The notes beneath the pieces were generated by a model. That model saw nothing but the letters and a program-made list of their open reading frames with translations. It searched no databases and had not been told where the DNA came from. The position numbers were made by a program, and so were the translations under genes. Of a stretch of DNA of 64,000 nt, positions 48,848 to 57,926 are shown piece by piece. This DNA comes from VAXT01 sp035318925 (lineage in GTDB: Bacteria > Actinomycetota > Thermoleophilia > Gaiellales > Gaiellaceae): assembly GCA_035318925.1 (NCBI GenBank), contig DATHDS010000013.1:65749-129748 (forward strand), in the 5' to 3' direction. The first letter of the stretch is position 1, and each line of letters begins with the position of its first letter.

Positions 48848-48886
48848 CCTAGCCGAACGGCTAGGGGGCCTAGACGAAGGTCTAGG
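48848..48886 (-). repeat. tandem 7-bp hairpins with GAA-type tetraloops
   Basis: CCTAGCC-gaac-GGCTAGG (48848-48865) and CCTAGAC-gaag-GTCTAGG (48869-48886) lie 3 nt apart. The second overlaps the PAP2 stop codon. They sit between PAP2 and the response regulator, both on the minus strand; a role in termination, processing or protein binding is possible. Confidence 0.6.
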
Positions 48887-49916
48887 TCCCCGGTTCTGAG
48901 GCGGGGAGAGCGACAGCGACCTCGTTGGCGGCGTCCTGTCGGCGGTGGCCGGGCTCCAGCAGTCGTCGAACGAGGAGCCACGCAACCACGCCATACAGCG
49001 CACCAGCGAGCGCGTCGACGAGATAGTGCTCGCCCGTGTAGACGATGGCGAAGGTCACCCCGAGCAGGTTGAGAACAAGGCCTACCACCACAAAGCGCGG
49101 CAGCTTGGCCCGGATCGCCGTCAGCACGCAGATGACGGGGAACGCGATGTGCAGCGAGGGCACGGCGGCCGTGACGTTGTACTTCGAGGCATCGCCGTCG
49201 AGCGCGGCCAGCTTCGTCAGATGAAGGTCGTACAAAGTCTGTTTCAGGATGTGGTGCACGTGGGGGATATAGCCCTCCTGCGCCGCGAGCCACGGTGGAG
49301 CGGTCGGCGCGAGGATGAACGTGATCTCGCCGAGCAGCGAGGCCGCGAGGATCCCGAACATCAGGAGTGCGAAAGCGCGGCCACGATCCGTCAGCGCGAG
49401 ACCCACGCCGAGCAGGAGCGGGACTGCGAAATGCGACGTGTACATCGCGAACGAGAACACTTCGAGCACCCCTGTCCGTCCGTGGTAGAGGTGCTCCTGG
49501 AGCCAGACCGTCGGGATCGACCCCGGAGTCAGGTACTGCTCGGCCCGCAGCTGCGGCGTGTAGTGGACGGGCAGGCTGAACTTGTTCACGAACTGCCCGG
49601 TGGCGATGTACGCGAACAGCCCGAGGATGACCGGCACGAAGTAGTAGGTGAAGCGTCCGAACCGATTGACCAGGAGCGCCGCTGCCCCGAAGACGAAGAA
49701 GAGCGGCGCAGTGCTGACGTCTCCGTGGGCGAGCGCCGTGACCTCGAGTACAACGGCGAAGGTCAGTAGCAGCCCTGCGATGAGCCGGCGAATCGTGCGC
49801 GCGCCCTTCGACCGACTCGTCTCGGAGTCGTCGAAGTACCACGCGAGGCGCTTCAGCTGGCCGCGCATGCCCCGTCCGGCCACGATCCTTTCGGCTTGCA
49901 AGGCGACGTCTGTCAT
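48882..49916 (-). CDS. PAP2-superfamily membrane phosphatase/transferase
   Basis: 344 residues with about seven hydrophobic segments. PAP2 motif 2 is TAAVPSLHIAFPVICVL and motif 3 YTGEHYLVDALAGALYG (catalytic His). The long form with an N-terminal helix set resembles inositol-phosphoceramide-synthase-like (Aur1/Ipt1) members, which transfer head groups among membrane lipids. The next gene upstream is an isoprenylcysteine-methyltransferase-like protein 13 bp away. Substrate unknown. Confidence 0.8.
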   Translation of the reverse strand: MTDVALQAERIVAGRGMRGQLKRLAWYFDDSETSRSKGARTIRRLIAGLLLTFAVVLEVTALAHGDVSTAPLFFVFGAAALLVNRFGRFTYYFVPVILGLFAYIATGQFVNKFSLPVHYTPQLRAEQYLTPGSIPTVWLQEHLYHGRTGVLEVFSFAMYTSHFAVPLLLGVGLALTDRGRAFALLMFGILAASLLGEITFILAPTAPPWLAAQEGYIPHVHHILKQTLYDLHLTKLAALDGDASKYNVTAAVPSLHIAFPVICVLTAIRAKLPRFVVVGLVLNLLGVTFAIVYTGEHYLVDALAGALYGVVAWLLVRRLLEPGHRRQDAANEVAVALPASEPGT

Positions 49917-49929
49917 CGGCTCGTCACCG

Positions 49930-50541
49930 TCAGTAGATGAAGGGGATCAGCCGGTAGCGAACGCGTTGGCGATACGCGCGGTAGTCCGGGTCGCCGACGA
50001 GCACGCGCTCCTCCTCGGCGATGCGCGCCAACTGGCCCGCGGTCGAAAGCGCCAGTAGTGCGATGTTTCGCACCGACATGTTTTCGAGGACGTACCCGGT
50101 GTAGCTCAGGAGGTAGGCCGCGTAGATCGGGTGACGGACGAGCCCGTAGACGCCGGATGTCTTCACGCGCCGGAGGGCGGCGACGATGCCGAACGAGCGA
50201 CCCAGGAACCCGAGGCCGACGAACGCGATCGCAAGGCCGATGAGCTGGACGACCTCGAACACCGCCAGCGGTCCCGCGTCCGGGTGCCCGACCGGCCGCG
50301 CGAGCAGCATCGCGAACGCTCCGACCGGCGCGGCCAGCCAGGCGAGCGTCCGCCGGCTCGTCTCCTGAGAGGGGCGGCGAACGATGAAGAGAAGCGCCGT
50401 CATTCCCTCCACGCACACGATGCCCAGGCCGACGGGGTGCCCGGTCTGATGCCAACGCATGAGGTTTGCGTAGGCGAAGCTCGCGAAGAGCACGACGAGC
50501 GCGGCGTTCCCGAGCAGCCGCTGATTCCGTTCGCCGGTCAT
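49930..50541 (-). CDS. isoprenylcysteine carboxyl methyltransferase-like membrane protein
   Basis: 203 residues, about five hydrophobic segments. The C-terminal SAM-binding region of the ICMT/phospholipid methyltransferase family is clear: VKTSGVYGLVRHPIYAAYLLSYTGY, then EEERVLVGDPDYRAYRQRVRYRLIPFIY. The ATG overlaps the tadC stop by 4 bp, so it is the distal member of the Tad operon, translated after TadC. The methyl acceptor is unknown; lipids or quinones are candidates. Confidence 0.8.
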   Translation of the reverse strand: MTGERNQRLLGNAALVVLFASFAYANLMRWHQTGHPVGLGIVCVEGMTALLFIVRRPSQETSRRTLAWLAAPVGAFAMLLARPVGHPDAGPLAVFEVVQLIGLAIAFVGLGFLGRSFGIVAALRRVKTSGVYGLVRHPIYAAYLLSYTGYVLENMSVRNIALLALSTAGQLARIAEEERVLVGDPDYRAYRQRVRYRLIPFIY

Positions 50542-51464
50542 GCGGCGATCCCGTTCAGAGCCTTGAGAATCTCGATCGCCGCCGGACCGAGCAGCACGAG
50601 GAAGATCGCCGGAAAGATGAGGAGGATGAGCGGGAAGAGCATCTTCGTCGGTGCCTTCTGCGCGCGCTCCTCGGCCTGCTGCCGGCGGCGCTTGCGCATC
50701 TCAATCGCGAGGTCGCGGAGGACCTTTCCGATCGAGACCCCGAGCGTTTCGACCTGGAGCACCGAGCGGACGAACGAGCGCATGGCCGACGTGTTCGCAC
50801 GCGAGAGCATGTTCTCGAGCGCGTCGTTGGTCGCAAGGCCCATCTCCTGCTCCTGGATCGCCAGCCGGAGCTCCTGCCCGAGCGGGCCCTTGAACCGTCG
50901 CGTCGCAAGCTGGAGTGACGCGCTGAAGCTCATCCCCGCCTCGACCGTCGTCACGAGCAGGTCGATCAGCTCAGGGATCTCGTAGTCGATCTGCTCCATC
51001 CGCAGCCGAGCGCGCCGCTTGACCCAGATCAGCGGGCCCCGCCAGCCCAGGACGGCCGCTACGAAGAAACCGAAGAAGACCTGCACGGGTGAGCCGCCGC
51101 TGGAGGACAGCCAGAGCCACAGCAGGGGCAGGGCGACGCCCAGGATGAGCCGGTACCCCATGAACTTGCGCGGGCTCGTTGTGTACATGCCGGCCGCTTG
51201 CAGCGCGTCCCGCAACTCGGCTTCGCCGGAGCGTTTCGTCCGGCGCGAGAGCAAGTCGCCGATTGTGCCCGCGAGCGCGTCGAGTTGATTGCCGACCGGA
51301 CGGCGTGGCGCCTGATTCGGGACGGCGTCACGCTCTCGGAACCCGTAGGCCGCGATCCGCGCGAGCGCCCCCTCCGAGCCGGCACGGCCGAACCCGAACG
51401 AGCGCAGCACGAGGACGACGCTGGTTCCCGTGAGGACGAGGCCGATGAGCAGGAAGATGAACAT
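50538..51464 (-). CDS. tadC: Tad pilus inner-membrane protein TadC
   Basis: 308 residues of the type II/IV secretion F family. An N-terminal helix (MFIFLLIGLVLTGTSVVLVL), a paired helix around 105-150, and a C-terminal helix (FPLILLIFPAIFLVLLGPAAIEIL) flank the cytoplasmic T2SSF domain with EIPELIDLLVTTVEAGMSFSASL and VLQVETLGVSIGKVLRDLAIEMRKRRRQQAEE. It forms the pilus assembly platform with TadB. It starts 12 bp after the VWA-TadB fusion gene. Confidence 0.9.
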   Translation of the reverse strand: MFIFLLIGLVLTGTSVVLVLRSFGFGRAGSEGALARIAAYGFRERDAVPNQAPRRPVGNQLDALAGTIGDLLSRRTKRSGEAELRDALQAAGMYTTSPRKFMGYRLILGVALPLLWLWLSSSGGSPVQVFFGFFVAAVLGWRGPLIWVKRRARLRMEQIDYEIPELIDLLVTTVEAGMSFSASLQLATRRFKGPLGQELRLAIQEQEMGLATNDALENMLSRANTSAMRSFVRSVLQVETLGVSIGKVLRDLAIEMRKRRRQQAEERAQKAPTKMLFPLILLIFPAIFLVLLGPAAIEILKALNGIAA

Positions 51465-51476
51465 GCCGCGAGTCCC

Positions 51477-53339
51477 CTAGACCTTGATGTTGACGATCCG
51501 TTTGATGGCCAGCGATCCCGCGACGACCATGATCGTCGCGAGGACGACGGCGACGCGCCCGCCGCCCGAGGCGAACAGCGGCTTCATGTAGGTCGGGTTC
51601 AGAAACGTGATCAAGGCGGCGAGGAAGAGCGGCAGCAGCGTGAGGATCCAGCGGGCCATGCGCCCCTGCGCCGTCAGCGTCTTCACGAGCCGCTGCAGGT
51701 CGAAGCGGCTTCGGATCGTGTCGATGACGGTCTCGAGAACCTCGGCCATGTTGCCGCCCGCTCGCTTCTGGAGCTCGGCCAGCAACGCGATCTGTTCGAG
51801 ATCCCTGCTCGCCATTCGGTCTCCTACCTCACGCAGCGAATCTTCGAGCGGCACGCCCAGTTGCTCGTCCGCGACGACCGACTGCAGTTCGCTGTGGGAC
51901 GGCTCGGGCGCGTCCTGTGCGACGACGGCGAGAGCGCCCGCGAAGCTGTGGCCCGCCCGCAGCGCTGAGGCGAGCACCTGCAGGTTGTCGGGCAGCTGCT
52001 CCGCGAACGCGTCGCGAATCTTTTTCAGCCTTCGCTGGATCGCGCCGTTCACCAGCATCGGCACGGCGAAGGCGAAGACGACGAGAATCGGCGAGATCAG
52101 CACGAGCAGGATTGCAACCAGCACCGTCGCCACGAACGTTCCGAGGACGACCTGCTCGGGTGGAATCCCGATCCCGGAGATCTCGAGCGCGTTGCGCAGC
52201 GACGCCCACCAGCGTGTCCTCGAGAACGACTGCTCGGTCTCGGCAAGGAGCCGTTCGCTGAGCAGCCGTCGCGGCTTGTCGTCGGCGGCCCCGGGAAGCG
52301 AGACGAACGACCCAATTCGGCGGACGATCGTGCGGCGTGGCCGGCGCAGCAGCGCGAGCGCGGCATAGGCCGCGAGCCCGGCTCCGAGCAACATGGCAAC
52401 AATGAGGGAAAGGCCGGAGACCCAGTAGCGCTCGAGGAGCGAGCGCTTAAACGGCGCGATCGTGCCCGGCACCGGCGCCGTATATCGCGCCGACGCGGTC
52501 GAGACGCCGCCGATGCGGACAGTGACCTCAACGGCCGTCTTGGGCTGAACGCGCGATCGGTACTGGAGGACATACTGGTTTGCGAGCCTCGTCCCGAGGC
52601 CGGCGTAGATGTCCTGGAGGTCGGATGCGGACCGGGCCCGGTGGAATGAGCCTCCGGTCTCAACCGCCAGGGTCTGCAGCGGCTGAGGATCGAAGGCTCT
52701 CGAGACCAGGCCGACGGTGAAGATTCGAACGTGGGCCGCGCGCGCACGCTGGATGACGTCGTCGATGCTGGTGACGCTTCCCGTGTCCGCCCCATCCGAG
52801 AGGAGGACGATCGCGCCGGCCGAGACCTCGTCGCGGTCGAGGATCGAGAGCGCGCGCCCGGCCGCGTCGTAGATGTGTGTCGCGAGCCTTAGCTGCGGGG
52901 GCCGCGCCAGCGCCCGCTCGAGGGCGCGGGAGTCAGGCGTCGGGACGGACAGCAACTGGGAGGAGCTGTTGAAGGTGAGGATGCCGATCTCCTCGCTCGC
53001 GCTCTTTCGGGCCGCGAAGGTCCGCGCGGCGCTGAGAGCGGCCTGAAGGGGCCGCCCACGCATGGTTTCGCTCGCATCGAGGATGAGGATCGTGGCGAAC
53101 GTCTGTGGCGCCGCCTGGAGCGGAACGATCGAGAACCGCCGCACGGGCCGACCGTTTTCTCGCACCTGGACGTTCTTGCGGTGCAGGCGCGTTCCGCGCT
53201 GGAGGTCGACCAGATACCCGCGGTCCGGAAACCGCACGCGGCCGATCTGCGTGAGCTGGAACCCGGTCCCCGCATTCGCAGCGGCGGCGGACAGGAGAAC
53301 CGCGGCCGAGAGCCCGATGGTCAGGGCCAGTCGCTTCAA
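51477..53339 (-). CDS. fusion of a secreted VWA domain with TadB
   Basis: 620 residues. A signal peptide (RLALTIGLSAAVLLSAAAANAG) leads to a von Willebrand A domain (about 80-255). Its metal-site motif is ILILDASETMRG (DxSxT) with LLSDGADTGS. A beta domain follows, then a membrane helix (VSGLSLIVAMLLGAGLAAYAALALL, about 310-335). The C-terminal half (about 345-620) is a complete TadB/T2SSF platform protein with three more helices and LQVLASALRAGHSFAGALAVV. The VWA part would face outside while the T2SSF domain is inside. It overlaps tadA by 4 bp, and tadC follows. Confidence 0.88.
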   Translation of the reverse strand: MKRLALTIGLSAAVLLSAAAANAGTGFQLTQIGRVRFPDRGYLVDLQRGTRLHRKNVQVRENGRPVRRFSIVPLQAAPQTFATILILDASETMRGRPLQAALSAARTFAARKSASEEIGILTFNSSSQLLSVPTPDSRALERALARPPQLRLATHIYDAAGRALSILDRDEVSAGAIVLLSDGADTGSVTSIDDVIQRARAAHVRIFTVGLVSRAFDPQPLQTLAVETGGSFHRARSASDLQDIYAGLGTRLANQYVLQYRSRVQPKTAVEVTVRIGGVSTASARYTAPVPGTIAPFKRSLLERYWVSGLSLIVAMLLGAGLAAYAALALLRRPRRTIVRRIGSFVSLPGAADDKPRRLLSERLLAETEQSFSRTRWWASLRNALEISGIGIPPEQVVLGTFVATVLVAILLVLISPILVVFAFAVPMLVNGAIQRRLKKIRDAFAEQLPDNLQVLASALRAGHSFAGALAVVAQDAPEPSHSELQSVVADEQLGVPLEDSLREVGDRMASRDLEQIALLAELQKRAGGNMAEVLETVIDTIRSRFDLQRLVKTLTAQGRMARWILTLLPLFLAALITFLNPTYMKPLFASGGGRVAVVLATIMVVAGSLAIKRIVNIKV

Positions 53340-54685
53340 CGTCGCCCGTTCTCGGAAATCGCCTCTCGTTGCACGGTCGGAAGAACGGAGATCGGCATCT
53401 CGAGACCGCGCTTCTCGAACTTGTGCAGGAAGCTTGGGCGCAGGCCCGTCGGCTGGAGCTCTCCGATCACCGTCCGGTCGGGCAGCACCTCCTCGATCTT
53501 GAACTCGAACAGCTCTTGGAGCGTGATCACATCGGACTCCATCCGCTGCACCTCGGTGATCGCGACCACCCGGCGCGAGCCGTCCTCGAGCCGCTCGAGG
53601 TGGACGATCATGTCGAGCGCCGACGCGAGCTGCTGACGGATCGCCCGCAGCGGGAGGTCGAATCCGGACATGAGCACCATGGTCTCGATCCGCGCGAGTG
53701 CGTCACGCGGCGAGTTCGCGTGCACCGTGCAGAGCGACCCCTCGTGGCCCGTGTTCATCGCCTGGAGCATGTCGAGAGCCTCCGCTCCTCGTACCTCCCC
53801 GACGATGATCCGGTCGGGCCGCATCCGCAGCGAGTTGCGGACGAGCTCGCGAATCCCGACCTCTCCCTCGCCCTCGATGTTCTTCGGGCGCGACTCGAGC
53901 CGGAGGACATGCTGCTGGTTCAGTTGGAGCTCGGCCGCGTCTTCGATCGTGATGATGCGGTCGCTCTCGGGGACGGCGGCCGACAGTGCGTTCAGGAGCG
54001 TCGTCTTCCCAGAACCGGTGCTGCCCGAGATCAGGATGTTGATCTCCGCCTCGATGCAGCGGCGCAGGAAATCGGCAGTCTCCGTGGTCAACGAGCCGAT
54101 GCGAACGAGCTCCTCGAAGCCGTATCGCTTCTGGCCGAACTTGCGGATCGTCAGTAGGGGGCCGCTCAGCGAGAGCGGCGGAATGACCGCGTTCGCGCGA
54201 GAGCCGTCGAGCAGGCGAGCGTCGACCATCGGCGACGATTCGTCGATGCGGCGCCCGACTTGCGCGACGAGCTTGTTGATGATCCGCCGCAGGTGCGACT
54301 CGTCCGTGAAACGGAGGGTCGTGATGTACAGCCGACCTTCGCGCTCGACCCAGATCTCGCTCGGGCCGTTGACCATGATCTCGGACACCGAGTTGTCCGC
54401 GAGCAGGCGCTCGAGCGGCCCGTATCCGACGACGTCGTCGGTGAGCTCTGCTTCGAGGCGGTCCCGATCATCTCTCGAGAGCCCCGGCTCCTGGCTCAGC
54501 CGCTCCTTGATGTCGGCCTCCACGCGGGCGCGGACATCGGCCGGCTCGCCTCCGAGGGAGAAGAGCTGCGGGCCGAGCTCCTCGATCAGCGCGAGGTGGA
54601 TTCGATTCTTCACGTCTGCGAACGGGTCCGGGCCCTCGGTTCCGGTCAGATGCCGGCCTGCGGAGATGCGCTCATGGAGTTCCAT
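53336..54685 (-). CDS. tadA: Tad pilus assembly ATPase TadA (CpaF)
   Basis: 449 residues from ATG 54685 (ribosome-binding site GGCGAG); GTG 54706 is an alternative. A type II/IV secretion ATPase with VDIGYGPLERLLADN-like N-domain, Walker A ISGSTGSGKTTLLNALSAA, Asp box ITIEDAAELQL, and Walker B LRMRPDRIIVGEVRGAEALDMLQAMNTGHEGSLCTVHANS with the His box. It powers pilus assembly from the cytoplasmic face of TadB and TadC. Immediately downstream of tadZ. Confidence 0.95.
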   Translation of the reverse strand: MELHERISAGRHLTGTEGPDPFADVKNRIHLALIEELGPQLFSLGGEPADVRARVEADIKERLSQEPGLSRDDRDRLEAELTDDVVGYGPLERLLADNSVSEIMVNGPSEIWVEREGRLYITTLRFTDESHLRRIINKLVAQVGRRIDESSPMVDARLLDGSRANAVIPPLSLSGPLLTIRKFGQKRYGFEELVRIGSLTTETADFLRRCIEAEINILISGSTGSGKTTLLNALSAAVPESDRIITIEDAAELQLNQQHVLRLESRPKNIEGEGEVGIRELVRNSLRMRPDRIIVGEVRGAEALDMLQAMNTGHEGSLCTVHANSPRDALARIETMVLMSGFDLPLRAIRQQLASALDMIVHLERLEDGSRRVVAITEVQRMESDVITLQELFEFKIEEVLPDRTVIGELQPTGLRPSFLHKFEKRGLEMPISVLPTVQREAISENGRR

Positions 54686-54687
54686 CG

Positions 54688-55890
54688 CTAGCTCGCCGCC
54701 TTCCACGACAGCAGCCGCCTGCCCCGCTTGCGCCCGGAGTCGCCGTTCGAGCTCGGCTCAGGCCGCTGCTCTTCCAGGTAGAGATCGGCCAGCGAGGAGT
54801 ACGCGCGGGCCGCGGGCGAGCGTTCGTTGGCGAGCACGATCGGCAGGCCCTCGGTCAGAGCCCGCGGAATCTCCTCGTCGCTCGGGACGAGGATGTCGGG
54901 AGCTCGGCCGAGGATCGTCTCGGCCTCGCCAAGACTGATCCCGACTTTCGAGTCGGCCCTGTTGAGGACGAGACGGATTCGCTCCGGCTCGCAGCCCATC
55001 AGCTCGAGCGTCTCGAGGCCGAGCTTCGTGTCCTTGAGCGAGAGCGCGTCGAGCATTCCCACCACGATCAGGTGAGACGCCGTGTCGATCGACGCGATCA
55101 CCTCCGGCGTGAATCCAGGTGCTGTATCGACGATCACGTAGTCGTGGCTCAGCCGGAGAGCGCCGTAGACCTCGCGCAGGAACTCGACGGTCACTGCCGC
55201 CGCCTGGTCGGGCCGGCTCGGCGCCAGTAGCGCCTTTGCGCCCGAGGAATGAGCCGTGAGGAACCCCTCGACCTTCCCTGGGTCGATCGAGCCGCCGACG
55301 CGGGCGAGATCGTGGATCGTTCGCTCGGGCGCCAGTCCGAGCGCGATGCCGACATCGCCGAACTGGAGATCGAGATCGACGAGCACGGGCTTCGACCCGG
55401 CCAGCGCAAGCGCGACCGCGAGATTGGTCGAGGTGATGCTCTTGCCAGTTCCGCCCTTCGGGCCGAGGACGCAGATCATCGGGTGAGACCCCGCGCCCAG
55501 ATCGCCGCCGCTTCTCCGTGCGAGGACCTTGTCGAGCGCGAATCGAACCTCGTCCGGAGCCGCGGGCAAGGTCAGGAGCTCGTCGGCGCCGGCCTCGAAG
55601 GCGCGCTGCATGAAGCCGTCAGGCGAGCCCAAGAACAGGACGACGACCGGCCGCTCCGGCCGTTGCTTGATCGAGTTTTCGATCAGGTAGAGCGCTCGCT
55701 CCGAGTACGTGGAGCAGGCGATCAGCAGCAGGTCCGGCGCCGTCTCCTCGAGCACGGTCCAGCCGCGGTCGAGCCCCGAGACGATGCCCGCCACCTGCAC
55801 GCGTGATGCGCTGGGGAGCGACGCCTCGACGAGGTTTGCGTCGACACCCTCGTCGAGCGCGACGAGTGCCTTGAGCGTCCCGCGGTTCAC
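54688..55890 (-). CDS. tadZ: Tad pilus localisation ATPase TadZ (CpaE)
   Basis: 400 residues from GTG 55890. An atypical receiver-like domain (about 1-125, VALDEGVDANLVEASLPSA... DLLLIACSTYSERAL) precedes a MinD/ParA ATPase with the deviant Walker A VLGPKGGTGKSITSTNLAVALA, VLVDLDLQFGDVGIAL and VIVDTAPGFTPEVIASID. TadZ marks the pole or site for pilus assembly. The start overlaps the cpaB stop by 4 bp. Confidence 0.93.
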   Translation of the reverse strand: MNRGTLKALVALDEGVDANLVEASLPSASRVQVAGIVSGLDRGWTVLEETAPDLLLIACSTYSERALYLIENSIKQRPERPVVVLFLGSPDGFMQRAFEAGADELLTLPAAPDEVRFALDKVLARRSGGDLGAGSHPMICVLGPKGGTGKSITSTNLAVALALAGSKPVLVDLDLQFGDVGIALGLAPERTIHDLARVGGSIDPGKVEGFLTAHSSGAKALLAPSRPDQAAAVTVEFLREVYGALRLSHDYVIVDTAPGFTPEVIASIDTASHLIVVGMLDALSLKDTKLGLETLELMGCEPERIRLVLNRADSKVGISLGEAETILGRAPDILVPSDEEIPRALTEGLPIVLANERSPAARAYSSLADLYLEEQRPEPSSNGDSGRKRGRRLLSWKAAS

Positions 55891-56702
55891 GGTGTCACCC
55901 CCAGAGCCCTGAGGTAGTCCTGCTGGGTCTTGCGATACGTGCCCGCCGTCGACAGATTCAGCGGTGGGACCCCGAGCAGGACGGTGCTGATCGTGACGAG
56001 TCCGGGCCTGCTCGGCTTTGCCCCGTTCGGAGGGCGCACGACCAGCCAGAGCTTCCCGTTGTCGGAGGTGAACGCGAGCTCCGCGGCCTGCCGGGGATGC
56101 ACTTTCAGGCTGACGAGGGTCGTGGCGTTGTTGCCGAGGCTGCCGTTGGGCCCGCCGACGCTAACCACGGGGACGTCCTGGGCGATCAGGCGCAGCATCG
56201 GCCGCGTGCTGCTCACGCCGTTCAAGGTGACGTTGAACCCCGCGAAGATGTCGACGTGATCTCCCTTCTGGACTCCTCCGATGAGGCCGTGAGCCGAGTC
56301 CAGCGGAACGCTGATCACCCGCTCCGCCCCCGTCAGAGTGCTCGCGACGGAGTTGACCCCCCCGGAGAACTCGGCCGTGGTCAGCTGCTGGCCCTTGACG
56401 ATGTCTGTGGTCGCGATCTGGCCGCGTAGGCTGGCCGGATCGCTGAAGGCGCCGTTCCGCAGCTGGCTCTCGCGGACCGTCGCCGGCCGGAAGAGCCCCT
56501 TCACGGCGACTGCGCTGCCGGGTGTCCCCTTGTGAATGATGGTGTTGGCGACGAGCACCGTCACCGGGGCTCCTTCGGCCTTGATGCTGTGCCGGTACCC
56601 GTTCAGGTACACGAGAATCGAGCCCCCCGCGAGCACCGCGGCCAGGGCAGCGACCGCGAGCGTCCCGCCGCGGGTCGATGTCAGTCTCTGAGCGATCTCC
56701 AT
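55887..56702 (-). CDS. cpaB: Tad pilus assembly protein CpaB/RcpC
   Basis: 271 residues. One N-terminal membrane segment (GTLAVAALAAVLAGGSILVYL), then an SAF domain (VTVLVANTIIHKGTPGSAVAVKGLF, about 45-110) and a C-terminal periplasmic region (RVISVPLDSAHGLIGGVQKGDHVDIFAG) typical of RcpC/CpaB. It probably links the pilus machine to the cell wall. GAGGAGG lies about 9 nt upstream of ATG. Confidence 0.88.
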   Translation of the reverse strand: MEIAQRLTSTRGGTLAVAALAAVLAGGSILVYLNGYRHSIKAEGAPVTVLVANTIIHKGTPGSAVAVKGLFRPATVRESQLRNGAFSDPASLRGQIATTDIVKGQQLTTAEFSGGVNSVASTLTGAERVISVPLDSAHGLIGGVQKGDHVDIFAGFNVTLNGVSSTRPMLRLIAQDVPVVSVGGPNGSLGNNATTLVSLKVHPRQAAELAFTSDNGKLWLVVRPPNGAKPSRPGLVTISTVLLGVPPLNLSTAGTYRKTQQDYLRALGVTP

Positions 56703-56795
56703 CTGGATGCCTCCTCTACCGCGCTCGGGCGGCGAATGCCGTGGTCAATAGCCGGGTCTGTGCCCGGCACTTCTCGGAGACGCGACGGCTGCCGT

Positions 56796-57281
56796 TCAGC
56801 ATGCGCCTGTCCCCCCGTCACCTGCTGAGTAATGTGTCGGCACGGCCTCGAGCCGCATGGTGGAGCTGCCGGCGATCTTGATCGTTGCCGGGATCGCCCC
56901 GCCGAAAATTCCGTTGCTGATGCTTCTGACGACCGGGACGCCGGTGTTGTACGTGACGTCGACCTTGACGGGATCGCCGACGGCGTGCGTGCCGGACGGG
57001 AAGCTGATGCAGACATGCGCCCCGCTCCTGAGCTGGCTCGTTTCCGCCTGGCTTCGAATGTACTGCTGAAGTGTCGCCCCGCCCGGAAGGCTGTCGACGA
57101 CGGCGTAGCGCGCTCCGGTGTTGGCGAGATGCCCCTCGTCGAGCCAGTAGTTGAACATCTTGCCGAACTCGAGGACCCCGAAAAGTATGAGAATGATGAC
57201 GGGCAGGATCAGCGCGAACTCGGGGAGGGCCTGGCCCTCTTCCCGCCGCAGAAACCTTCTGAGCTTGGTCGCGCCGGCCAT
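56796..57281 (-). CDS. TadE-like minor pilin
   Basis: 161 residues from ATG 57281. The N-terminus has the prepilin-type motif RREEGQALPEFALILPVIILILFGVLEFGK (Gly then hydrophobic helix with Glu+5), the TadE signature, followed by a beta-rich exported domain with two cysteines. It should be processed by the prepilin peptidase at 58286. The ATG lies 2 bp after the Flp prepilin stop. Confidence 0.85.
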   Translation of the reverse strand: MAGATKLRRFLRREEGQALPEFALILPVIILILFGVLEFGKMFNYWLDEGHLANTGARYAVVDSLPGGATLQQYIRSQAETSQLRSGAHVCISFPSGTHAVGDPVKVDVTYNTGVPVVRSISNGIFGGAIPATIKIAGSSTMRLEAVPTHYSAGDGGTGAC

Positions 57282-57283
57282 GG

Positions 57284-57469
57284 TCAAATCGCCGAGGCGA
57301 TCTCTGTGAGCTTGGCGGAGATCAACTGACCGACGGGCGTTAGTCCGATCGCCACGAGCGAGACGAGCGTGAGAATGAGGCCATACTCGACCAGCGCCTG
57401 GCCCGACTCGCTGCGGGCGGCGAGAGCCGCGAAAAGCTTCTTGAATTTGGGTGGTGGTTGTATGGACAT
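57284..57469 (-). CDS. Flp-type prepilin 2
   Basis: 61 residues from ATG 57469. Flp-type motif SESGQALVEYGLILTLVSLVAIGLTPVGQLISAKLTEIASAI: cleavage is expected after the Gly, leaving GlnAlaLeuValGlu-Tyr as the mature start. The leader is basic (SIQPPPKFKKLFAALAARSE). The frame extends to 57499, but GGGAGAAGAAG lies before the ATG used here. The TadE-like gene follows. Confidence 0.85.
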   Translation of the reverse strand: MSIQPPPKFKKLFAALAARSESGQALVEYGLILTLVSLVAIGLTPVGQLISAKLTEIASAI

Positions 57470-57561
57470 CGTTTTTCTTCTTCTCCCTTGTGGCCACACT
57501 GCCCGGCCCCCGGTGGGTGTCGTCCCAGTCCGTGAGCCGGGCAGCTGTTGCCACGTCGTGC

Positions 57562-57753
57562 CTATGCGGCTGAGATTGCCGTCGAAATCGCGCTCAGCTG
57601 GGCGCTGATGCTCGTGCCCAGGACCGTCAGCGCGCCGATGCAGACAACCGCCACGAGCGCCAGGATCAGCGCGTACTCGGCCAGTGCCTGGCCGTCCTCT
57701 CGCCGAATGCGGGCGAAGGCCTTGACGATGAAAAGCGAGAACTGCTCGCTCAT
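57562..57753 (-). CDS. Flp-type prepilin 1
   Basis: 63 residues from ATG 57753, with GGGAGG 8 nt upstream. Leader SEQFSLFIVKAFARIRREDG, then QALAEYALILALVAVVCIGALTVLGTSISAQLSAISTAISAA. Cleavage after Gly gives a mature pilin of about 44 residues. It is the first gene of the minus-strand Tad operon and probably the major pilin. Confidence 0.88.
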   Translation of the reverse strand: MSEQFSLFIVKAFARIRREDGQALAEYALILALVAVVCIGALTVLGTSISAQLSAISTAISAA

Positions 57754-57926
57754 TGTGCTACCTCCCTTCACTTCTCCCTCGCGACCGCAGCTTCGAGGCC
57801 GCAGATTTACTTCTTCGGCCCAGTGTTGAGCACCGTCGCCGACTCCTGAACAGACGAAGGGGGGGTTGCGCCGAACCGTTTGGGTGGGGTCTCCTGGCAG
57901 AGCGGCCTGCGAGCATGTGTGCAGCG
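57754..57926. other. divergent regulatory gap upstream of the pilin and DUF192 genes
   Basis: The gap holds the pilin promoter and leader, with a pyrimidine-rich stretch (plus strand) near 57764-57780. No unambiguous -10 box or terminator could be picked out. Confidence 0.3.
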
